Of a stretch of DNA of 64,000 bases, positions 11,322-18,685 are shown piece after piece. The DNA is from Streptomyces morookaense (GTDB lineage Bacteria > Actinomycetota > Actinomycetes > Streptomycetales > Streptomycetaceae): the NCBI RefSeq assembly GCF_013030945.1, contig NZ_JABBXF010000039.1:60763-124762 (forward strand), in the 5' to 3' direction. The notes under the pieces were generated by a model. The model saw nothing but the letters and a program-made list of their open reading frames with translations, was not told the origin of the DNA and did not search any database. Positions within the stretch are counted from its first letter, which is position 1. Each line of letters starts with the position of its first letter. A program made the position numbers and the translations under genes.

Positions 11322-12266
11322 TCACCAGTGGGCGTCGCGCCAGCGGACGGTCACCGAGGCGCGGGAGTCGTCGGATGCGGGGCCCGCGCGGAAGGCGAGC
11401 GAGGTGACGCCGGGCTCCAGTTGGAAGAGCTGCTCCGGGGTGGAGCGGGCGGTGGCGGTGTAGAGCCGGGAGGCGGCGCCGTTGAGGGTGACGGTTCCGG
11501 CCACGGTGTCGACGGCCAGTACGTCGGACTCGGCGAGCTGGATGTCGTACTCGAGCTGCCGCCCGTCACCGAGCCGTGTGAGGGACGGCGTCTCGGCCGG
11601 CCCCCGGAACTCGATCACCGGGTTCACCGGGGCGTCGCCCGCGTTGACGGCTGTGATCGTGCCGGTGCTGCCGGCCGCGCCCCACTCCAGCGGCCACTCC
11701 AGGCCGCTGTCCGGCTCCCACAGCAGCCCGGGCTCGGGCGTGGGCAGGCCGGTACGGGCGCGCTGTTCGGTGATGCCGAGGCGGCGGGGGTCGGTGCACA
11801 GCCACTGGATCGACACCGAGGCGATGCCGTGGGTGACGTACGTGCGGTCGGTCGTGGCCGCACGGCGGTCGACGCGCGCCCGGCAGGCGAGCGTCTGACC
11901 GTGCAGGCGTACGGCCAGCCACTGTTCACCGCTGTTGACGCCCGTGGCGGCGCGGAAGGCCTGGGCGACGGCCTGCGCCTGGTCCGGACGGTCGGGCAGC
12001 AGCCAGACGGTCGCGGAGACCGTCCGCGGCTTCGCCCACTGGGCGCCGGGCCAGGAGCCGTGCTGGGCGGGCTTGGGCACGTCGGCCGAGTCGAGCTCGG
12101 GGAGGTCGTCCCAGCCGGTCAGGCCCTTGGCGTCGATCTGGTAGGGCGTGCCGGGGCCGAAAAGAAGCCCGGCCCACTGGATCTGCCCGTCCTGGGTGAT
12201 CAGTGAGCCGGGGGGTTCGATGGCGGTGTCGATGTCGGCGACGGTGTTCATTTGTGCTGGGGGCAT
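11322..12266 (-). CDS. Distal tail (Dit-like) protein
   Basis: The 314-aa product matches siphovirus tail-component proteins that follow the tape measure. It has an N-terminal strand pattern (ITQDGQIQWAGLLFGPGTPYQIDAKGLTGWDDLPELDS), a belt-like domain (ISATVWLLPDRP-type, then VAQAFRAATG and WLAVRLHGQTLACRARVDRR), and a C-terminal galectin-like part (NPVIEFRGPAETP, TVTLNGAASRLYTATARSTPEQLFQLEPG). Dit forms the hexameric adaptor between tube and hub. The start is either 12266 or the ATG at 12251 (MNTVADID). Neither has a clear ribosome site, and the gene lies 13 bases after the second tape measure. Confidence 0.8.
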   Translation of the reverse strand: MPPAQMNTVADIDTAIEPPGSLITQDGQIQWAGLLFGPGTPYQIDAKGLTGWDDLPELDSADVPKPAQHGSWPGAQWAKPRTVSATVWLLPDRPDQAQAVAQAFRAATGVNSGEQWLAVRLHGQTLACRARVDRRAATTDRTYVTHGIASVSIQWLCTDPRRLGITEQRARTGLPTPEPGLLWEPDSGLEWPLEWGAAGSTGTITAVNAGDAPVNPVIEFRGPAETPSLTRLGDGRQLEYDIQLAESDVLAVDTVAGTVTLNGAASRLYTATARSTPEQLFQLEPGVTSLAFRAGPASDDSRASVTVRWRDAHW

Positions 12267-12279
12267 GGGGAGTTGGCCC

Positions 12280-13485
12280 TCACCTTCTCGTCTGTCGTGT
12301 CTGCCGTGTCTGTGCGAGGAAGAGCAGGTCCGCGGCGATGCCGTGGGAGCCGCGGCCTTCGGGCTCGTGGTAGTGGTCGATGCGCGGGACCGCCTGTGTG
12401 GTGGAGGTGGTTCGGGCGGCCGCGGCCGTCTGCGTGAGCAGCCGGTCGAGCGCGGACAGCGGCAGCACGGCCTCGGCCTCGCCGGCCTCGGCGAGGACGA
12501 CGGGGACGCCGCCGTCGCGGGGGCCGACGACGCCGCCCTGGGCGAGCATCGGGATCTTGGGGAGGTGGATGCCGAACTTCTTGCCGAGGATGTTGACGCT
12601 GATGCTGTTGAGGCCGTCGATGACCCAGTTGGCGAAGCCGATCAGCCCGCTGATCGGGCCCTTGACGACACCGGCGACGGCCTGGAACGCGGTCTGGAGG
12701 AAGCCGCCCATGCCGTGCAGGGCGCGCTCCATGGCGGAGCTGACTTTGCGGAACGCGCCGGGGAGGTGCCGGCCCACCCAAGTGGCCACCGGTTTCACGA
12801 CGTTGAAGACGCCCTTCCAGAAGCCGATGACGACGGTGAGGTAGGCGGTGACGACGGGTACGGCGACGGTGAGGGCCGTGTCGATCAACTGGCCGACCGT
12901 GGTGAAGACCTGCTCCATCAGCTGCTGACCGAGCTCGGAGTTCAGGGCGAACTCGACGATCTGCTCGGCGAACGGGGCGAGCAGGGTGATGAGGAGGACG
13001 AAGGGGTTCGCCTTCATCACCAGGTTGACGACGTTCATCACGCCACTGGCGATTTTGAGACTGCCGCCGAGTTTGGCCGTGAAGGCGCCGGCTTTGCCGG
13101 CGCCCTTGCCGAGCAGGGCGAGGGACTTGGTGGTGGTGTCGGACTGCCGCTTGAGGTTCTTGAGGAGGCGGGAGGACTGCTGGGAGCCGGTCTTGGTCTT
13201 CAGCAGGCCGGAGTTGGCGGTACTGGCCTGCTTGCCGAGGGCCTGCGCGGCGCGGCCGGTGGTGGTGGCGCCGGTCCCGAACTGCTTGATGCCGGTGCTT
13301 GCTTGCGTTGCCGACTGCTTGACGCGGTCGAGGACGCGGGAGGCGGAGGCGATGGCGCGCTGACTGGTCTGTACGGAGCGGGCGGCCTGGCCGAGTGCGG
13401 AACCGAAGGTGCGGAACGCACCGGCCGAGTCGGCGAGGGGGTTACGGACGCGGGGGAGAGCTGCGACGGCGGGCACGTGGCTCAC
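12280..13485 (-). CDS. Tape-measure protein, second of a tandem pair
   Basis: The 401-aa protein is rich in Ala, Lys, Gln and Thr in its helical N-terminal half. It has hydrophobic segments in the middle (about 130-230: VMNVVNLVMKANPFVLLITLLAPF, LTVAVPVVTAYLTVVIGF). It ends in a glycine-rich motif characteristic of actinophage tape measures (IPMLAQGGVVGPRDGGVPVVLAEAGEAEAVLPLSALDRLL). The GTG start overlaps the stop of the first tape measure (GTGA). The C-terminal motif and gene layout match the first copy, so the pair arose by duplication. At about 1.5 angstrom per residue it would set a tail of roughly 60 nm, much shorter than most siphophage tails. The length calculation is inference. Confidence 0.85.
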   Translation of the reverse strand: MSHVPAVAALPRVRNPLADSAGAFRTFGSALGQAARSVQTSQRAIASASRVLDRVKQSATQASTGIKQFGTGATTTGRAAQALGKQASTANSGLLKTKTGSQQSSRLLKNLKRQSDTTTKSLALLGKGAGKAGAFTAKLGGSLKIASGVMNVVNLVMKANPFVLLITLLAPFAEQIVEFALNSELGQQLMEQVFTTVGQLIDTALTVAVPVVTAYLTVVIGFWKGVFNVVKPVATWVGRHLPGAFRKVSSAMERALHGMGGFLQTAFQAVAGVVKGPISGLIGFANWVIDGLNSISVNILGKKFGIHLPKIPMLAQGGVVGPRDGGVPVVLAEAGEAEAVLPLSALDRLLTQTAAAARTTSTTQAVPRIDHYHEPEGRGSHGIAADLLFLAQTRQTRQTRR

Positions 13486-14555
13486 CCACGGGCCTTGGCC
13501 AGGAACATCAGGGCCCGGGCGGTGTCCCGGGGGCTGCCGGCCTGGGTGGCGTAGTAGTTCTCGATGTGGAATCCGGCGCCGGAGGCCTGCCGGGCGCCGT
13601 TGCCGGCGGCGGCGAGGCGTGCCTCGACGGCGGTACGCGTCAGCAGCCGGTCGAGCTTCGACAGCGGCATGACGGCCTCGGACTCACCGGCTTCGGCGAC
13701 GATCGCCGGAACACCGCCGCTGCGCGGCGCGACGATGCCGCCCTCGGCGAGCATGGGGATGGACGGGATGTGCACGCCGAAGGTCTTGCCGCCGACGAAG
13801 GGCACCCAGCCCGGGATGGTGACGCTGATGCCGTTGAGGGCGCCGATGGCGCTGTTGACGAGGCCGATGACCCCGTTGATCGGGGCCTTGACGGCCCACA
13901 GGATGCCGTTGAAGACGGAGCCGGCGAAGGAGGAGAGTCCGCCCCAGGCGCTGGAGAGTGCACTGCTGACCGCGTGGAAGGCGTCGGGGATGGCGGAGCC
14001 GATCCAGAGCGCGATCGGCAGGATGGCGGCCTTGATCCCGTTCCACACCTTGGAGATGAGGGCGCCGGTGGACTTCATCAGCGGCCCGATGGCCTTCATG
14101 ACGGTGCCCACGACCTTGCCGATGACGTCGAAGGCGACCTTCATGATCTTCTGCATCGCCTTGGAGCGGGACGCCACCTCGACGACCTTCTCGATGAGCG
14201 GCGCGAGCAGTCCGAGCAGCATCCCGATGACATTGCCCTTCATGGACTTGTTGAGCCCCTTGACCCCGCCGTCGGCCTTCTTGAGCCCGCCCTGGAACTT
14301 CGCCATGGCGGGCCCGCCCTTGCCGGCCTCCTTGCCGACCTTGGCCACGGACTTGGCGGCCTGGTCGGCGGCGGTCTTCATGCCCTTCAGCTCACGGGTG
14401 GACTGCTGGGCGGAGGTCTTGATCCTGCTGACGTTGGTGTTGGCGGTACCGGCTTGCCGGCCGAGGGTGCCGGCGGCGCGGGCGGCGGCGTCGATGGTGG
14501 TTCTGAAATTTCTGGCCGCGCCGCCGGCCCGGCCAAATGACTGCGTGAGAGACAT
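13482..14555 (-). CDS. Tape-measure protein, first of a tandem pair
   Basis: The 357-aa protein opens MSLTQSFGRAGGAARNFRTTIDAAARAAGTLGRQ. It continues as a lysine/alanine-rich helix, then hydrophobic stretches (NVIGMLLGLLAPLIEKVVEVA, AILPIALWIGSAIP, and WAVKAPINGVIGLVNSAIGALN). It ends with the glycine-rich block IPMLAEGGIVAPRSGGVPAIVAEAGESEAVMPLSKLDRLL, followed by an amphipathic tail. Tape measures fill the tube lumen and fix its length. This one is about a third of a normal siphophage tape measure. It is translationally coupled to a second, diverged copy. The upstream ribosome site is weak. Confidence 0.87.
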   Translation of the reverse strand: MSLTQSFGRAGGAARNFRTTIDAAARAAGTLGRQAGTANTNVSRIKTSAQQSTRELKGMKTAADQAAKSVAKVGKEAGKGGPAMAKFQGGLKKADGGVKGLNKSMKGNVIGMLLGLLAPLIEKVVEVASRSKAMQKIMKVAFDVIGKVVGTVMKAIGPLMKSTGALISKVWNGIKAAILPIALWIGSAIPDAFHAVSSALSSAWGGLSSFAGSVFNGILWAVKAPINGVIGLVNSAIGALNGISVTIPGWVPFVGGKTFGVHIPSIPMLAEGGIVAPRSGGVPAIVAEAGESEAVMPLSKLDRLLTRTAVEARLAAAGNGARQASGAGFHIENYYATQAGSPRDTARALMFLAKARG

Positions 14556-14584
14556 GTGTCATCCAATGTGCTGGCTCTGAAGCC

Positions 14585-15307
14585 TTACAGCTCGCGTTCC
14601 AATTCCTTCAGTACGCGCTTGAAACTGTCGACATTTCTTGCGCTCCCTCCGGCCTGAACATCTATCTGCTGCATGGCTTTCAGGAACTGTCCGGCCACCT
14701 TCCTGGTCTGCTCGGCGCTCTTCTTTGCGTTGCTGGCGCTTGCCTTTGCCTCGCGAGAACCGGTTGCAGCGATCTGCGTGTTCCTCTTGGCTGAGCTCGC
14801 CAGATTTTTCGCCACATCGGCATCGCGCTTGGCCCGGGCGGCGTGCTCGATCGACTGTCTGGCGTTCTTGTGCGCTGCGTCGGCGTCCTTCTTGGCGTTC
14901 TTTGCGTCTTCTCGTGCCGCGTGTGCGTCGTTCTTGATCTCCTGCAGCTCAGCCTTGGTTGCTGCTTCCTTCTGCTTTTCTTCTTCCTCCTTCTTTTCCG
15001 CCTTCGCCTTGAGTTTTCTTCCATGGATCGCCTGCTGCAGGCTGAGGTTTTTGGTCTTCTTCACCTCTTGTCCGGCAAACGTCAGGCCTTTTTCGTCCCA
15101 CTTGAACAGGGACTGGTCGAACTTGAAGATCTGTCCGCCGAGGGCGGCGCCGCTGAAGTCGCCGGCCTTCACTGCCTGGACTGATGCGTCCTTGAAGAGC
15201 TCAGCTTTGATCTTTGGTAGCTCGGCAGCCAGTTCTGATCGTGCGGCGTCCCGAGCCGCTTGCGTCACTCTCGGGTCCTCGCTCGCGAGATGTTCAGGTT
15301 CTGGCAT
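14585..15307 (-). CDS. Ala/Lys-rich coiled-coil protein of unknown function inside the tail operon
   Basis: The 240-aa protein has an N-terminal globular part (about 1-80) and a long, highly charged helix (about 80-215: KAKAEKKEEEEKQKEAATKAE, DAKNAKKDADAAHKNARQS, AKRDADVAKNLASSAKRN), almost certainly a coiled coil. The ATG at 15307 has GAGAGGG seven bases upstream. The gene is visibly richer in A+T than its neighbours and sits between the chaperones and the tape measures, where siphophages normally have nothing. It could be a tape-measure accessory, a lumen cargo or an unrelated moron. I do not recognise a family. Confidence 0.7.
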   Translation of the reverse strand: MPEPEHLASEDPRVTQAARDAARSELAAELPKIKAELFKDASVQAVKAGDFSGAALGGQIFKFDQSLFKWDEKGLTFAGQEVKKTKNLSLQQAIHGRKLKAKAEKKEEEEKQKEAATKAELQEIKNDAHAAREDAKNAKKDADAAHKNARQSIEHAARAKRDADVAKNLASSAKRNTQIAATGSREAKASASNAKKSAEQTRKVAGQFLKAMQQIDVQAGGSARNVDSFKRVLKELEREL

Positions 15308-15333
15308 ATCCAACCCTCTCGTCTAATGCGGAA

Positions 15334-15735
15334 TCATTTGGCGATCAGAATCCCCGTCGCCAGGGAGAGGAGAAGTGCGCTCATGGTGAGTGCGCCTATC
15401 CATGATGTGCGCAGTTCGCTGCTCAGGTCCGTGATGATGGCGGCCCGCGACGGCTTCTTCGGGTCGAAAACGATCTCCGTCGTATCGGACGCTTCGAATA
15501 CCTTTACCGGCCAGTATTCCGATGACACGGTGAAGACTTTGCCATCCGGGGTTGAATACTCGAAAATCGACGCAACGGAACCTTCTCCCCACTGATGGTG
15601 GGTGCATACCCCTTCGGTTTTCATGCCGCTTCTTCGTAGGCGAGAAAGCTGGAACGCGCTCCGGCAGAACACTATGGCCGGAAGCAGCAGGATGCCGAAT
15701 ATGAAGAGAAGTATGATTGCCCCGCCCATTGTCAT
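15334..15735 (-). CDS. Small membrane protein, DUF3592-like
   Basis: From the ATG at 15735 (or 15729, better spaced from AAAGGA) the product has about 133 residues. It has an N-terminal membrane segment (GAIILLFIFGILLLPAIVF), a beta-rich middle domain (KTEGVCTHHQWGEGSVASIFEYSTPDGKVFTVSSEYWPVKVFEASDTTEIVFDP-like strands) and a C-terminal membrane segment (IGALTMSALLLSLATGILIA). The middle domain resembles DUF3592 membrane proteins. Together with the downstream coiled-coil gene it forms an A+T-richer insert between the tail chaperones and the tape measures. A role in self-protection is conceivable but unproven. Confidence 0.72.
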   Translation of the reverse strand: MTMGGAIILLFIFGILLLPAIVFCRSAFQLSRLRRSGMKTEGVCTHHQWGEGSVASIFEYSTPDGKVFTVSSEYWPVKVFEASDTTEIVFDPKKPSRAAIITDLSSELRTSWIGALTMSALLLSLATGILIAK

Positions 15736-15854
15736 TCCTTTGTTGCGGATGGGTTTCTTCGACCCGCCCTGATCCTCCGTCAGATAGGAGCAACAGTAGG
15801 GCATGGTGCTGAAATGACGGGACGGGTCGGGGCGGTGGCTTGTGCCACTTGCCG

Positions 15855-16253
15855 CTAACCGAAGAAGGCAGCGAGCTGGCTCGGAGTCGGCTGTTCCGGC
15901 AGCGGGGTGGCACTTTCGGAGTCGTATGCGACAGCGGGCGCCATGTCCGGCGACAGCGGCCGCGGCACCGGCTCCGGATAGTCCAGCGGCTCGCCGTCCT
16001 CGCCACCGTTGATCGTCGCCGTCATCCAGTTGGCGACAGCCAAATGGTCAACCGCCGCCGCCACCAGATGAGTCGACGCATCCCACTCCACGGCCTCGCC
16101 GTGCAGATCACGATTGACCGCACTGTCCCGCGGCATGTGCTTGACCAGCACCATCAGCCGCCGCGAAGACAGCGCCCCCCGGTGCCAGTCCAGCAGATCC
16201 ACACCGAAGTGCCGCAGCAGATCGGCCTCAAGAGCCTCGGCGTGTTCTTCCAC
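15855..16253 (-). CDS. Tail-assembly chaperone, frameshifted T-like part
   Basis: As drawn, the 132-aa frame begins at a GTG inside MEEHAEALEADLLRHFGVDLLDWHRG. The frame is open further upstream to a slippery GGGGGAA in the preceding gene. A -1 shift there would append this segment to the 96-aa chaperone with no stop between (the junction reads GGRLSLDAFVEEHAE). That is the classical G/G-T arrangement before tape-measure genes. The segment has helical character and a proline-rich C-terminus. Both the short form and the fusion are needed in lambda-like tails to load the tube protein on the tape measure. I therefore treat this as the extension of the upstream gene rather than an independent gene. 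Confidence 0.8.
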   Translation of the reverse strand: MEEHAEALEADLLRHFGVDLLDWHRGALSSRRLMVLVKHMPRDSAVNRDLHGEAVEWDASTHLVAAAVDHLAVANWMTATINGGEDGEPLDYPEPVPRPLSPDMAPAVAYDSESATPLPEQPTPSQLAAFFG

Positions 16254-16267
16254 GAACGCGTCGAGGC

Positions 16268-16558
16268 TCAGTCTTCCCCCAGGCCGAGCCCGGTCTCCTT
16301 GCCGTACGCCTCAAGAATCGCGGCGATGTCCTGCATCGTCACGTCGTGCTCGACGAAGCGCGCGAACTGTTCCTTGCCCAGCAGCAGGCCCAGCAGCCCG
16401 TCCACGTCGTTGTCGTCGAGCTCGCGCAGGGCACGCGCCGTGCGGTGGCCGATCTCCGTGGGGAGTTCGAAGGTGTCGCCGTCCAGCGAGAAGGACCACG
16501 AACGGCCGTGGGCCTCCAGGCGCTGGGCGCGGGCCGCGTTGACGTCGAAAGCGGGCAT
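16268..16558 (-). CDS. Tail-assembly chaperone, G-like short form
   Basis: The 96-aa protein (MPAFDVNAARAQRLEAHGRSW onward) has a short beta segment (FSLDGDTFELPTEIG) and then helices (RTARALRELDDNDVDGLLGLLLG, QFARFVEHDVTMQDIAAILEAYG). This is the profile of tail chaperones that follow the major tail gene in actinophages. AAGGAG stands eight bases before the ATG. Four codons before its stop the message reads CTG GGG GAA GAC TGA, a good -1 slippage context into the next frame. It would hold tube and tape-measure proteins during assembly and is absent from the finished particle. Confidence 0.85.
   Translation of the reverse strand: MPAFDVNAARAQRLEAHGRSWSFSLDGDTFELPTEIGHRTARALRELDDNDVDGLLGLLLGKEQFARFVEHDVTMQDIAAILEAYGKETGLGLGED
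16274..16280 (-). promoter_or_regulatory. Predicted -1 ribosomal frameshift site (GGGGGAA)
   Basis: On the coding strand the heptamer GGGGGAA precedes GAC TGA. Slipping back one base keeps GGG in the P site and pairs GGA in the A site, then reads on into the 15855-16253 frame without a stop. The frame relation is exactly -1. No strong downstream stem was worked out, so efficiency cannot be judged. Confidence 0.7.
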
Positions 16559-16600
16559 GGAACTGCTCCTTGAAGTGCTTGAGGTGAGTGGGGAATCGGG

Positions 16601-16633
16601 GCGCCGCCCCGGGACGGGGAAGGAGCGGCGCCC
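16601..16633. repeat. Hairpin after the major tail gene
   Basis: GGCGCCGC (16601-16608) and GCGGCGCC (16626-16633) pair around an inner CCCC/GGGG. It lies between the major tail gene and the chaperone gene. Phages often place an attenuating hairpin here so that the tube protein is made in excess over downstream products. Confidence 0.5.
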
Positions 16634-16651
16634 AGGTGTGGCGGGCTGCGC

Positions 16652-17245
16652 CTACTTGCCGGCCGGCGCCGCCGTCGGCGCGAACGCCTTGTCCTTCATC
16701 AGCCACGTCGCCAGCGGCGCCCCCGGCTTCGACGCCATCGCCGTGAACGTGACGCCCAGCTTGACCGCACCCTTGCGGTTGAGGTCCATGTCGTCGCTGA
16801 CGGTCACCAGACCGCGCGGCACGACAAAGCGGTAGCGCACATCCGCACCGTCGCTGAACTCGACGCCCAGCGCACGCTCGTCCTCGCCCTGGTCGCTGTG
16901 GATCTCGTACTTGAACAGGCCCGAGTTCGGGGCCGTCTCGACGACCTCGCCGCCGCCGAAGAAGAACGGCAGCGTGTCCTCGTTCAGCTGCAACATGCCG
17001 AACTTCAGAGTCAGTTCGCGCTCGGTGTAGATCGTGCGGGCGGGGGTGAGGGACTGCCACGTGTCGATGTTGGCGGTCTTGCCCTTGCGGCCGAACTTCA
17101 CGCCGTCGGTGCTGGTGAAGCCCAGGTCGTGCCAGGCGGCACCCCACTCGGTGGTGGTGTCGGCGGGGGCGTCGGTGCCGACCTTGGCGATCAGGATGCG
17201 GCCGGTGCCGGCCACGCGGATCTCGCTCGGGTTCATTCCGGACAT
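16652..17245 (-). CDS. Major tail tube protein
   Basis: The 197-aa protein (MSGMNPSEIRVAGTGRILIAK start, GGAG five bases upstream) has the size and strand pattern of siphophage tube proteins. The opening strand contains a GTGRILIA turn. EWGAAWHDLGFTSTDGVKFGRKG and ARTIYTERELTLKFGMLQL follow, and the C-terminal strands include VKLGVTFTAMASKPG. Hexameric rings of it stack into the tail tube. The order terminator, tube, chaperones, tape measure is the standard siphophage order. No sheath gene accompanies it, which points to a non-contractile tail. Confidence 0.87.
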   Translation of the reverse strand: MSGMNPSEIRVAGTGRILIAKVGTDAPADTTTEWGAAWHDLGFTSTDGVKFGRKGKTANIDTWQSLTPARTIYTERELTLKFGMLQLNEDTLPFFFGGGEVVETAPNSGLFKYEIHSDQGEDERALGVEFSDGADVRYRFVVPRGLVTVSDDMDLNRKGAVKLGVTFTAMASKPGAPLATWLMKDKAFAPTAAPAGK

Positions 17246-17288
17246 GGGAACTCCTAGGAGGAGAGGGAAAAGGGGAAAAGGGGATGCG

Positions 17289-17696
17289 TCACGCCGGGCG
17301 GAGGGAGAGGCGCACCGTCGTGAGGTAGCGGTTGCCCGCGGGCCGGTTGTAGTCCGGCAGCCAGCGCACCGCCTCCGTCTCCACGACGTCGGTCACGACG
17401 GCCGTCCCGTGGACGGTGCCGCGGAGCTGGAGCAGCGCGGCGCGCACGGCGAGGGAGACGGCGTGCGCGGTGGTCTTGTCGGGGCCGTACACCTCCAACT
17501 CGACGAGCGGAGTGTCGAGATGAAGGTCGTCCACCCAGGCGCCGCCGGTCCGGGAGACCAGCACGACCTTCTGCGTACCGTCGAATCCGCTCGGCGGACG
17601 GTTGTCGACGACGACGCCCGCGAGCTCCGGCCGGTACTTGAGGTTGTCGACGATCAGGCGTTCCACATCGGGGAACGACAGCAGTGCCTCGCTCAT
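17289..17696 (-). CDS. Tail terminator / head-tail joining-like protein
   Basis: The 135-aa protein (MSEALLSFPDVERLIVDNLK) resembles tail terminators encoded just before the tube gene. It has an N-terminal helix, a strand region (AGVVVDNRPPSGFDGTQKVVLVSRTGG), a characteristic LVELEVYGPDKTTAHAVSLAVRAALLQL helix and a final set of strands (RYLTTVRLSLRPA). Terminators cap the head-proximal end of the tube. Here no head genes precede it. The previous gene is a wall hydrolase ending five bases before this start. Retention of a terminator without a capsid is expected if complete, capped tails are made. Confidence 0.78.
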   Translation of the reverse strand: MSEALLSFPDVERLIVDNLKYRPELAGVVVDNRPPSGFDGTQKVVLVSRTGGAWVDDLHLDTPLVELEVYGPDKTTAHAVSLAVRAALLQLRGTVHGTAVVTDVVETEAVRWLPDYNRPAGNRYLTTVRLSLRPA

Positions 17697-17701
17697 CGCC
17701 G

Positions 17702-18586
17702 TCACCGCGGCCAGTAGTTGGCCTGGACCTCGGCGTAGGTGAGGGTCGGGTCGACGTCGCCGTTGATGATCTCGATGGTCCAGACGACGTGGTTGCCGGG
17801 GTCGCAGACGGCACCGGCGCGGGTCTGGGTGATGTAGGTGTTGCCGCCGGTGCCGAGGTGCTCCTCGATGGGCCCCTCCTTGACGGTCTCGCCCTTGGCG
17901 TTCAGCTCGTCGAAGCGGGTCTGGACGGTCAGGCCCGGAGCGACGTCCTTGAGGGTGGCGGCAGCGGTGGCGATGTAGTCGGAGTTGCCCGTGATGAAGG
18001 CGGGGTCGGTCTTGTCGGGGTGCTGGTTGCCGCCGTCGGAGTACTCGTCGATGAACGGGATCGCGGTGACCGTGTTCCGCTTCAGGACGAGGTCCGCCTT
18101 GCGGGCGAGGCTGACGCGCCTGGGGGCGTCGTCGAGCGCGTTGGCCAGTTCGGCGATCAGTTCGGCCGCTGCCTTCTCGTGCTTGGCGTAGTAGGTCGGG
18201 TACGCGCTGACCTGGACGGCCTGGGCCACCTCGTAGAGCTGCGCCGAGGTGAGGTAGTCGGCGCCGAACTTTCCGGGGCAGATCTTCTTCATCTCGGAGA
18301 AGAACTTCCAGGACGTCCAGTGCGGGTCGAGCCGCTGGGCCCGGGTGCCCCACCAGTCCTGCTGCTGGAACATGCCGATGCTGGTCGCGTCGCCGTGGTC
18401 GAGGTTGCGCATTCCCGACTCCTGGAGCGCGGTGGCAACACCGATGACTGCGCCGCGGTAACCGAGGCCTGCCTTGAGCGCCTCTTCGAGAATTGCCTGG
18501 GCGTTGCTCCGCTGGTCGGCGTCGAAGCTCCACGGATCCTGCGTGTACGTGAGCTTGTACGGCAGCAGATCGCTGACCGAGACCAT
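17702..18586 (-). CDS. Peptidoglycan hydrolase with lysozyme-like domain and shared C-terminal domain
   Basis: The 294-aa protein starts at an ATG seven bases after AAGGA. Residues about 24-150 form a transglycosylase/lysozyme-like domain of the kind seen in actinobacterial phages and resuscitation factors. The motif VATALQESGMRNLDHGDATSIGMFQQ carries the likely catalytic E56, and a TSWKFFSEMKKI segment follows. Residues 158-294 are a domain of unknown function that is 88% identical (121 of 137 by my count) to the C-terminus of the upstream CHAP protein. There is no signal peptide. The likely role is cutting the glycan strand of a target or producer wall. Position next to the tail terminator suggests that it is part of, or loaded on, the particle. 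Confidence 0.8.
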   Translation of the reverse strand: MVSVSDLLPYKLTYTQDPWSFDADQRSNAQAILEEALKAGLGYRGAVIGVATALQESGMRNLDHGDATSIGMFQQQDWWGTRAQRLDPHWTSWKFFSEMKKICPGKFGADYLTSAQLYEVAQAVQVSAYPTYYAKHEKAAAELIAELANALDDAPRRVSLARKADLVLKRNTVTAIPFIDEYSDGGNQHPDKTDPAFITGNSDYIATAAATLKDVAPGLTVQTRFDELNAKGETVKEGPIEEHLGTGGNTYITQTRAGAVCDPGNHVVWTIEIINGDVDPTLTYAEVQANYWPR

Positions 18587-18615
18587 GCTGTTTTCCTTTC
18601 TGGGGAATACGGAAA

Positions 18616-18654
18616 AGGGGTGTCCCGGCATGCGCTGCATGCCGGGACACCCCT
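18616..18654. terminator. Strong hairpin between the two hydrolase genes
   Basis: An 18-bp perfect stem (arms 18616-18633 and 18637-18654, outer sequence AGGGGTGTCCCGGC) has a 3-base loop. On the minus strand it follows the first gene of the operon by about 30 bases and precedes the ribosome site of the second. It may terminate part of the transcripts, leaving the CHAP hydrolase more abundant than the tail proteins. There is no T-run. Confidence 0.7.
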
Positions 18655-18685
18655 GCTGCTCGACAGGCGCTGAGCGCGCCCCGCC

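Noticed and set aside
12148..13554. Plus-strand frame of 468 codons opposite the second tape measure
   Set aside because: It is antisense to a gene with clear tape-measure features, has no ribosome site and has low-complexity composition.
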